A stretch of DNA of 64,000 nt from Dicyema japonicum. Lineage: Eukaryota; Dicyemida; Rhombozoa; Dicyemidae. Below the pieces are notes generated by a model. The model made no database searches, was not told where the DNA came from, and saw only the letters and a list, made by a program, of their open reading frames with translations. The stretch spans positions 1,126,912 to 1,190,911 of the forward strand of contig RDEW01000013.1 in assembly GCA_011109175.1 (NCBI GenBank), written 5' to 3'. The translations under genes and the position numbers were made by a program. Numbering within the stretch: the stretch's first letter is position 1; each line of letters starts with the position of its first letter. Below, piece by piece: positions 56,930 to 64,000 of this stretch.

Positions 56930-57550
56930 AAAATAATTAGAGTTGCAATAGGAACAAATTAGCAACAGCAGGTAGAACGGAGGAAAACACTCATCACTTC
57001 GTTTCGTTAATTGTTTTCGAAATTTGAAGAGACTGCAAGCCCTGGTAAACGATTAATTTTCTTTGGTAATGCAATTGACATTCAAATTAGAAATTCAGTG
57101 TCATTGGTATAGTTTGTTGCAATTCTCAGTGTCCTTCAAGTATAATTAGAGATTATAGGCTATTCTTTTCAATTTGTCAGGTTTCTATGAAATTTTATCG
57201 CTTTAGCAACTCAAAACATAACATTTTTTAGATTTTTTAATCCCAGATATTCATAATCTGATAGTCAATTAAATATTTACAGTAAGATAGCTGCTACCTC
57301 TCTATCCATGTTCTACTATATTGGTATGTCATATGATCCATTTCTTTCATAATTCGTCGAGTCAAAGGTGGCACGAAAAATATCATTTCTAGTTTTAGGA
57401 TATCCGCAACAGCAGTGCTGAAGGTTTTTTCCCTTTTCATAGTATCTAGATGCTTTTGAATGTAATATTTGAAGGTCTCCCTTTTCAGACCTTGATAACT
57501 TAATAATTGCTTATTATTAACCTTTTCTAAGTTTTCTGGGTTAATGAATT
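56930..57550. other. No gene; R1-like fragment
   Basis: 57300-57450 has TGGTATGTCATATGATCCA and TCAAAGGTGGCACGAAAAA, similar to 59940-60040 and to the R1 core. The rest is AT-rich. Confidence 0.4.
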
Positions 57551-57552
57551 AT

Positions 57553-57707
57553 ATATCTAATTATTACCAGTTTTTTTTAATATTACCAGTTATCTAATTA
57601 TTACCAGTTTTTTTTAATAATATTACCAGTTATCTAATTATTACCAGTTTTTTTTAATATTACCAGTTATCTAATTATTACCAGTTTTTTTTAATATTAC
57701 ATTACTC
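57553..57707 (+). repeat. 37-bp minisatellite, about four units
   Basis: Unit: ATCTAATTATTACCAGTTTT followed by TTTTAATATTACCAGTT. One unit carries a three-base AAT insertion. Confidence 0.85.
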
Positions 57708-57714
57708 GTTTTTG

Positions 57715-57900
57715 GTTTACGATGTGACACCGTCATCAGCATTACATAAGTGCTGAACTGGGCTGCCTAATGGAACTCACACAGATGCAAATAGTAAAGA
57801 ACTAGAGGTCAAGATAATTTTCAATATTATGGATTAGTTTGCATAACTGTTCCTCTTACATTTGTGTTTTGCGTTACTATGGTTCAAATACATAATTTTT
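57715..57900 (+). repeat. SINE-T remnant
   Basis: GATGTGACACCGTCATCAGC and GTGCTGAACTGG..TGCCTAATGGAACTCACACA follow the SINE-T body order. Confidence 0.5.
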
Positions 57901-58044
57901 TGGTCGATGATCCTCAGTAATCATAAATAGCCATGATAAACTAACATTACAAATCATCTAGCTTTGAGAAAACGAAATAAAAAAAGAATTTACGGAGAGT
58001 CAAATTAGGATGTTTAAAGACTTAGACATATTATGGATCTTTTA

Positions 58045-58190
58045 TCCATATGGTTTACTTTCCCTAACAATTTCCTAGGAACAAAATCGTCATTCGCTTA
58101 GCAAACTCTTCAGCTTTATCATACGAACCAACAGCCGAATATTAGCATTTTCTGAGCTCATTTATTTGGATCCAAATTTATTTATTTTAA
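58045..58190 (-). pseudogene. Minus-strand LINE remnant (pre-RT region)
   Basis: AACAATTTCCTA..., GCAAACTCTTCAGCTTTATC and ATTTATTTGGATCCAAAT match 62160-62300 and partly 37660-37715. The minus-strand reading is of the DKAEEFAN type seen before the RT domain of LINEs. 58200-58555 shows nothing else. SINE-T-like CGCATCTACAATGC lies near 58570. Confidence 0.4.
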
Positions 58191-58831
58191 TGCCTCAGGA
58201 TTAACAACTCCGAATGCTTCCATGGCGAAAGAAACAAACGTTACATCCCTGGGAGTTCAAAGTATTCTCGATGCATTAATATAACAGACTACCAAGAGAA
58301 TAATTGTAATAAAGACCCATTCATGTAGAAAATCAATATTTTCCAATTAAATCAATTTATTGGAATGACTACAAAATTCAATTATTATAGGGAGATTTTT
58401 TTGAATTGCAAAGATCGGTCGCTTTCTACTTGTAAACTAGATAAAAATTAACATTTTATTTGCTTTAACGATAACTTATTGAATTATCTTTATACCAGGA
58501 TGGCCCAGTGTTATAAATCCATATGGTTCCAGATTTGAAACTTGCTGCTGTACATTCCAAAAAAAGTTTCACGCATCTACAATGCTTAGGGTTTGACGGG
58601 TGACATTGTTCACGGTGATTTCTCAAACGACAGGGTTAAAATATCTCAATATCACCTAGTAAAGAGGTTTTAAATGAAGGTTTTTGATTCTCTACAGATT
58701 GTAGTCTTAGTCTAATCAACTTGATTTGCGATAATAATCATGTTGTCTACATCAGTAAAATATATTCTTTTGCCTGTTAGTCGCGTGAGAGCAAAATACA
58801 TTTTTAAAATATGCATGCACATCTCGTTCAA

Positions 58832-58839
58832 TATATAAG
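58832..58839 (+). promoter_or_regulatory. TATA-type element of secreted-family copy 2
   Basis: TATATAAG, 29 bases before the ATG at 58861. Flanking GTTGTCTACATCAGTAAA and GTGAGAGCAAAATACATTT are conserved in all three copies. Confidence 0.6.
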
Positions 58840-58860
58840 AACACATAAGTCAGCTAATTA

Positions 58861-59301
58861 ATGTTACCTTTACTGATAACATTTGTTTCTTTAGTAATGC
58901 ACAGAGGACCATTCGACCAATCTCAAAATTTAGATGGTGAATTAATTATAGTTGATTTAACCGAAGAACATTGTAAAAGAAGGTTTCAATCGCTTCGTAG
59001 TCAAATAAACGCTTTCAATGAAAGTCACTTTTATTTAAATAGTCATGTTAATGGCATCCGAAACAAGAACAAAGATATTTGTAATGATGAATTTAATAAT
59101 ATAATGTATTATGCAACATTAGGACATCTTCGCGAAAATAATGAAAAATATAAGAGTGCTGACCCACAGACATTTTGCGAGAAAATTTCTTTTGTTAGAA
59201 AAGCACTGACAATACTTTCTGAAAGCCAGAATGCTACAACTAATAGATTAGAACTGTACTTGACTTGTGTGAAGAGCATGTCGTCTAATCGTGAGAATTA
59301 G
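58861..59301 (+). CDS. Secreted-family copy 2: small four-Cys protein
   Basis: A continuous 146-codon frame. The N-terminus MLPLLITFVSLVMHRGP is signal-peptide-like. Cysteines are at 38, 74, 106 and 136, spaced for two disulfides. The most conserved block is IRNKNKDICNDEFNNIMYYA with LGHLRE after it. NES (53) and NAT (124) are possible N-glycosylation sites. Predicted mostly helical by composition. A 30-nt GT...AG interval (58937-58966) sits exactly where the paralogues have their intron, leaving a 76-nt exon 1 as in both. It lacks a stop and is a multiple of three, so spliced (136 aa) and unspliced (146 aa) forms are both open. I do not recognise the family; a secreted effector or ligand is only a guess. 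Confidence 0.65.
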   Translation: MLPLLITFVSLVMHRGPFDQSQNLDGELIIVDLTEEHCKRRFQSLRSQINAFNESHFYLNSHVNGIRNKNKDICNDEFNNIMYYATLGHLRENNEKYKSADPQTFCEKISFVRKALTILSESQNATTNRLELYLTCVKSMSSNREN

Positions 59302-59344
59302 TCAGCTAATGGATAATTTTACTTTCTCAGTTAAAATCGTTATC

Positions 59345-59350
59345 AATAAA
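59345..59350 (+). promoter_or_regulatory. Polyadenylation signal AATAAA
   Basis: Lies 44 bases after the stop within the conserved TTATCAATAAATTTTCT block, also at 56580-56585 and 61677-61682. Confidence 0.6.
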
Positions 59351-59399
59351 TTTTCTTTATTCATTAAAATATAGAATGAAAATAATTAGTGTAATTGGG

Positions 59400-60070
59400 A
59401 ACGAATTAGGCTAGTGCAGGTCAAAGGAAATAATCATCCCTTGGACATCGTTTGCTACGTCTAATTGTCTTCGATCTGATTTGTTCTAATTCTTTTGTTC
59501 TAACAAGTAAAACAAGCCAAATAAAGTATCTTGTCCAATTTACTAAACTGATCCGTTGATAGTTAAATTAATCCAAAATTATCATTACATCAGGTATAAT
59601 TTTAAATTATAGACTTTTTGTTCATTATAAAGTTTTCTTTGTTGTTTTGTATTGTCGTGAAGTACTAAAATTGCATAAAATAACTTTATCATTTAGGATA
59701 GATGTGACCTCCAGTTCTATTCGTGTTAAGTCAACAATATTATTCACTCTTAGATTTCGTTTGTGTTCAATATGCTCGAGTCAGAAGGTATTCTTTTCTG
59801 TTTATCGAGTTTTATGAATTATTATGGTTTTCGGAAACTCTAAAAATAACATTTTTAGGATTTTTAGAATTCCTGATATTCATAATCTGATATCACAATC
59901 ATCATATATACAGTAAGATAGCTACTAGTTCTCTTTCCTTTTTTTACTGTAGTGGTATGTCATATGATCCACATGTTTCATGTTGTGTCCAGTTCAAAGG
60001 TGGCTCGAAAAAGGATCATTTATCTCCCACTGAGGTATCACGCAGTCATCACTATTCTGGTTCTAATTGT
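59400..60070. other. No gene; R1-like fragment
   Basis: 59940-60060 resembles 57300-57450. The remainder is AT-rich. Confidence 0.35.
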
Positions 60071-60074
60071 TGAA

Positions 60075-60315
60075 TGTTCCGCACATTTATGATGATTTGG
60101 TATTACGATTGACGCTGTCATCAATAAATGCTTCACTGCAGAACCAGATTGTTCGAATAAGACACACATAGGAAAAAAAAAAAAAAAAAGTTAAAGGACA
60201 TTACTTGGTTCCTCTCTCCCTTAATACGGTTCGTTACTCAAAGTGTGTCCTGTTTATGCGGAACTATAAATAATAAGACTTTCGCGAAAAGGTTGTTAAT
60301 ATTAATTTTTATTAT
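60075..60315 (+). repeat. SINE-T remnant with intact tail
   Basis: GAATGTTCCGCACATTTATGATG, GACGCTGTCATCA, AAAGTGTGTCCTGTTTATGCGGAACTATAA, then GCGAAAAGGTTGTTAATATTA. The tRNA head is lost. Confidence 0.65.
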
Positions 60316-60319
60316 ATCG

Positions 60320-61130
60320 ATAAAAATATAATTGAGTCGATTCTAACTTAATTTAACATTTCTAATCTCAAAGTGAATTAATGATTTGAATGTTACGATG
60401 GTGACTTATCCATATTCTCTATTGCAATAAATTTCTGGTCAGCTTCTAAATGGCTAAACCTTTTCTTTATCGTAACGTGAGTTTGGACAAGGTAAAGTAC
60501 TCAAAAACATCGGAAACCAGAGGTTCTAAACGAAGCACTGTCTTATGCTCGTAATATCTGAATTAAATCCCGTAAGCCAAAAAAATTAAAAATCTTTGAA
60601 GAAGTGTCATAATCGTGGAATGGTAGCTAAAATTCTCAACTAACGTCTATTCTGTAGACATAGTCCTTTTCTCAGTGGAATAAAAATTCGAAATTTCTTT
60701 GCTTTAAAAAATACTTGAAAGTTGAATATATCTCTAAGCAACCTTCTCGGAGGCGTGCAAAGAGCTGTCATTAGCTTCTACACGTAAACGAAACAGGGTT
60801 CTAAAATTTATTTAACTCAACAATAATTATTGAATAATCACATTAGCAAGATGTTCCAATGTTATAAATGATATAGTTCCAGGTTCGAATTTTGCTGATG
60901 TACATTCCAAAAGAAGGTTTCTCGCATCTGCGATGCTTATGGTTTGACGGGTGATTTCTTGAAAGAGAGGGTCAAAAATATCTCAATGCCCCCTAGTTAA
61001 AAGGTTTTAATGGAAGTTGGGGATTATCACATATTGGAGTCTTAGTTTAAGCAACTTGTGAGTGATACTAATCATGTTGTCGACATCAGGTAAAATATAT
61101 TCTCAGCTGTTAGTCGTGTGAAAGCAAAAT
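60320..61130. other. Upstream region of secreted-family copy 3
   Basis: 60645-60910 is similar to 55480-55760. GGTTCGAATTTTGCTG near 60895 is B-box-like, and the following CGCATCTGCGATGCTTATGG near 60925 is SINE-T-like. No gene. Confidence 0.4.
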
Positions 61131-61163
61131 AAATTTATAAATATGCATTCACATCTTATTTTA

Positions 61164-61171
61164 TATAAAAG
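61164..61171 (+). promoter_or_regulatory. TATA-type element of secreted-family copy 3
   Basis: TATAAAAG, 29 bases before the ATG at 61193. Confidence 0.55.
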
Positions 61172-61192
61172 AACATTTACGTTAGCCAAGTA

Positions 61193-61634
61193 ATGCTACC
61201 TTTTATGATAAGATTGATTTCTTTACTAATACAGAAAAGACTACTGGACCCAGCTCAAATATTACCAAGTAATTAAATTATAGGTAATTTTAATAGTTCA
61301 ACAATGTGAAAGAAGGGCTATTTTTATTCTGGTGCAATTTTACAAATGGATACTAAGTCACTCTCAATTAAAAAATCACATTAATGGTATTCGAAATGAA
61401 AACAGGGATATTTGTAATGAAGAATATAATAATATAATGTATTATGCAACATTAGGGCATCTTCGCGAACTTAATGAAGAATTTAGAAGGGATAACCCAA
61501 AAACTTATTGCCAGAAAATTCCTTATATTCTTGAAGCACTGTCAATATTTACAGATAACCAGAATGCGACAAATAATGGATTTGAACTTTACTGGGCGTG
61601 TGTGGAAAGTACATCGTCTAATGTTGAGAATTAG
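61193..61634 (+). CDS. Secreted-family copy 3: small four-Cys protein, one 28-nt intron
   Basis: Exon 1 (61193-61268, 76 nt) and exon 2 (61297-61634, 338 nt) join into 414 nt (137 aa). The 28-nt intron (61269-61296) contains a stop in the unspliced frame, so here splicing is required. The N-terminus MLPFMIRLISLLIQKR is hydrophobic but has an internal Arg, so it is a weaker signal peptide than copy 2. QQCERR, RDICNEEYNNIMYYATLGHL, TYCQKIPYILEALSIF and ELYWACVES keep all four cysteines. NAT (an N-glycosylation sequon) is also conserved. Promoter block and AATAAA (61677-61682) match the other copies. Confidence 0.6.
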
Positions 61635-61814
61635 TTAACTAGTTGATAATTTTACTTTCTCGGTTAAAACGTTATCAATAAATTTTCTATATTCATTAAA
61701 ATATCAGGTTTATAATAGTTAGAAGGTATAAGCAACAAATCAGGCTACAGCTGGCAAGCGGAAGATCGTTATAAAAAATTAAAATAATTCCAATGACCAA
61801 GAGTAACCAAACTA

Positions 61815-62035
61815 ACTAACTCATTGATCCTGACTTGTTCCAGCGTTCCAGAAGTTGTCTCCAAGAAACAGATAGTCCCCGGGGAAGAATAGTTGGATCC
61901 TCTTGATGCCGGACAGGCATTATGCATCTCCTCAGTAAAGTGATCCATTGATGCCATCGACTCCATGAATTTTTTTGGGATTCCATGAATTTTTTCTTGT
62001 TTTTCTGCACCTCTCCTTGGCAAATCATATCATAG
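61815..62035 (-). repeat. R1b repeat
   Basis: GTTGGATCCTCTTGATGCCG, GGCATTATGCATCTCCTCAGTAAAG and GTTGTCTCC...CCCCGGGGAAGAA match, in inverted orientation, 63365-63520. Confidence 0.5.
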
Positions 62036-62039
62036 CGTT

Positions 62040-63300
62040 TACTGCACTGAACAGAGACTTAATCGCTAGTGATGTGTCAGATCTAATTAAAATAGATTTC
62101 CTAAGAAAAATCTGTTGATGCAATCAACAAATTTGTCCTTGAGTCTCTTGTACCTATTAGTCTATTGGGAGTTCCCTTTTAACAATTTCTTAAGGGAAAT
62201 GTCATCAGTCGGTTAGCAAACTCTTCAGCTTTATCATGCGGACTGAATGCCGAATTTTTAGCATTTTGCTGATTTCATTTATTTGGCTCCGAATTTTTTT
62301 TAATTTTATTGCCCAAGGATCAATGTGTTAAAAGAGAAAAAATGTCCTCTGCTGACTAAGTGATCTCAAATCATTAAGAGATCGCAGATTTGAATGCATA
62401 GCTAATCTATTTGCAGGGGGAACATGCTAGAATTATCAACTGCGTTTACTGTCCTCCCCTTATCAACAACGATTAATTGGTGAGAAGATTATTTCAGTAC
62501 GTCTACTTTAAGTAATTAAGTTATGTGCGAAAATAATAATATGAACGGTAGGGTTTGTCAACAGACTTCTACACAGACAGCCTCACAAGAAATCAACAAA
62601 ATCATGGTTATATTTGAAACTCATGGTTAAGTCTCAAATACTTTAGTTCGGTCTTTGTAACCTCGAATAAGATTTTCGATAGTTCCACCAACCTTGCAAA
62701 TTTTTCCTTCCACCACAGAAAAAGGGTACACGAAAATTTACCTCGTAAGCATGCTTCAGAGCAAATTGCGAGTTTTCTCAGATTTTTTAAAAATTAACTG
62801 TCTCCTTTTCGGTTCGTACCGTTGTTCTTAACCGTTGAACATTCAAGGAAATATTGGGAAGTAGATGATATTAAAAATGGTCTCCTACTCGATTTTAACT
62901 TTCTAACTCATAACAGAGCGTTTGTAGCTTTTTTTTTCGTATTTCGGAATGATTCATGAAAATACCTCCCTGGTCAATTGAGAGGGCAAGGTATTTCAAA
63001 GCCTTCTTCTGAGATATGTTTTGTAACGTGTCTTTATTTAATTAGCCTCCTGCTTCCATTTATCCTCACCACACTACGCTTCTCATCTGCGACTAAAAGA
63101 AAGTTTTCATTACACAAATCTTCGATCAGTTCCATATATTTCTTAAACCGTTGGGTTTAAAGAGACATGATAAGTTATGACGTCATCAGCGTACATCAAG
63201 ATTTCTGTACGTGGGTTTTCTTGGGAAGGCAATTTACTCATTACAATGTTAATAGAAGAGGACTGAGAACTGAATTCCTATCGACACCTCTGTTCAGTCA
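62040..63300 (-). pseudogene. Minus-strand LINE with YADD reverse transcriptase, heavily decayed
   Basis: On the minus strand the catalytic ILMYADDVITYH is encoded at about 63175-63200 (box at 63182-63193). It is preceded by MSKLPSQENPRTE and followed, after the break, by KALKYLALSIDQGGIFM near 62960-63010. A pre-RT DKAEEFANR-type stretch lies near 62210-62240. Fragments of the same element occur at 37560, 51150 and 58045. Confidence 0.6.
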
Positions 63301-63364
63301 AATTTCACGAGAATCATATTTTAAAAATTAAAAATTGATTTATTATCCTTATTTTTTACCACAT

Positions 63365-63520
63365 GGTGCAATGTGGTGTTATAAGGCTAGTTTGTTACAT
63401 AATATTTTCCTTCCTTTCGATGGCGTCCTTGGAATCATTTTACTGATGAGACGCTCAATGCCTGGCCGACATCAAGAGGATCCAATTCTTCTTTTCCGGG
63501 GAGACAAGTTCTGGAATTAA
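63365..63520 (+). repeat. R1b repeat, forward
   Basis: GGTGCAATGTGGTGTTATAAGG start, GATGAGACGCTCAATGCCTGG, CATCAAGAGGATCCAATTCTTC and TCCGGGGAGACAAGTTCTGGAA. Confidence 0.5.
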
Positions 63521-63531
63521 ATTAAATTAAT

Positions 63532-63846
63532 TAACCCCGGATACACCGAGAAAAAAGTTAAAGTAAACAACTAATTAAGTGTATCCAGTTTCCATTTATA
63601 CAGAAACAGACTCCATTGGAAATCAGCATAAAACGAATAAGACGTCCATCCTTGCAGTTGTGGAAACCCCTCAAGTGGAGTGGGGGAGAGCAAATGATCC
63701 TTTTTTGTGCCGGCCAGGCACTGGGCGCCACCTGGACAGGTGGATCACATGACGCCACTCTAATAGAAAGAGAGATGAGAAACAGACAAACAAACATAAA
63801 ATTTAATCCATTAGGCATGCAGCACCACATGGCGCCACGCGACAAA
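63532..63846 (-). repeat. R1 SINE-like repeat, near full length
   Basis: Best copy: TAACCCCGGATACACCGAG to ATGGCGCCACGCGAC. Open frames on either strand (63558-63845, 63616-63942) are incidental. 63850-64000 shows no feature. Confidence 0.75.
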
Positions 63847-64000
63847 ATTTTTTTTTTCTGGAATAATGGAATGAGTCAGGATAAAGGAGTTAGTTTGTTT
63901 GGTCCCTTGATCTTTGAAATAATTTTTATTCAATTAATTTAATTATTCAAAAATAAAATTTCTTTTCAACAACATTCATTTTTTTAAATAGTTATCCGAA

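Noticed and set aside
57553-57707. CRISPR-like array
   Set aside because: Contiguous 37-bp units without unique spacers in a eukaryotic genome; an ordinary minisatellite.
63558-63942. Open frames on both strands at the right end
   Set aside because: They lie in the noncoding R1 repeat and are not conserved between R1 copies.

Overview
The window is eukaryotic, AT-rich and repeat-dense. It holds few host genes among decayed retroelements, a satellite, SINE-like repeats and an 818-base assembly gap (19277-20094). Its most informative property is intron size. In at least six independent gene contexts, on both strands, the reading frame is restored by removing GT...AG introns of only 20-30 nt. 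The clearest case is a CENP-C-like gene (11249-12584, minus strand) that becomes a 381-codon protein after eight introns of 20-27 nt are removed. The same size class appears in a family of transmembrane-protein genes, in a secreted-protein gene family and in integrase-like transposon genes. Introns this short in an animal-like genome point to a dicyemid mesozoan, for which very short introns (about 26 nt on average) have been reported. A myxozoan or another reduced metazoan is not excluded. Organism identity is inference.

Layout. 1-11190: integrase-like fragment, anonymous AT-rich DNA, two degenerate EEP-type LINEs (4180-6060, 9190-11191) and SINE-like repeats. 11249-12584: CENP-C-like gene. 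15268-15339: tRNA-Gln(CTG). 16440-19276: diverged satellite running into the gap. 21037-26955: an EEP-LINE with a degenerate 2A-like motif, then the most complete LINE with a restriction-like endonuclease (RLE-LINE).

27088-47459 is a duplicated locus. Blocks about 14.3 kb apart carry a type I membrane protein gene family on the minus strand (intact A1, A2 and B2; damaged C and B1), a 5'-truncated LINE with 15-bp target duplications, and RLE-LINE remnants. A paralogous spacer at 33278-33292 keeps the unfilled target site.

47460-54900 holds decayed elements, notably an integrase-type transposon with 27- and 24-nt introns that is split by an RLE-LINE fragment, and a degenerate TTAGGG-like array. 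56096-61634 carries three dispersed paralogues of a small secreted protein family sharing a TATA element about 30 nt before the ATG, a 28-30 nt intron at the same position and an AATAAA signal. 61800-64000 is repeats and a minus-strand LINE remnant.

The host-gene content worth follow-up is therefore the CENP-C-like gene and two unrecognised multicopy families, one membrane-anchored and one secreted. Surface and secreted families of this kind would fit a parasite or symbiont, but no function is shown by the sequence.
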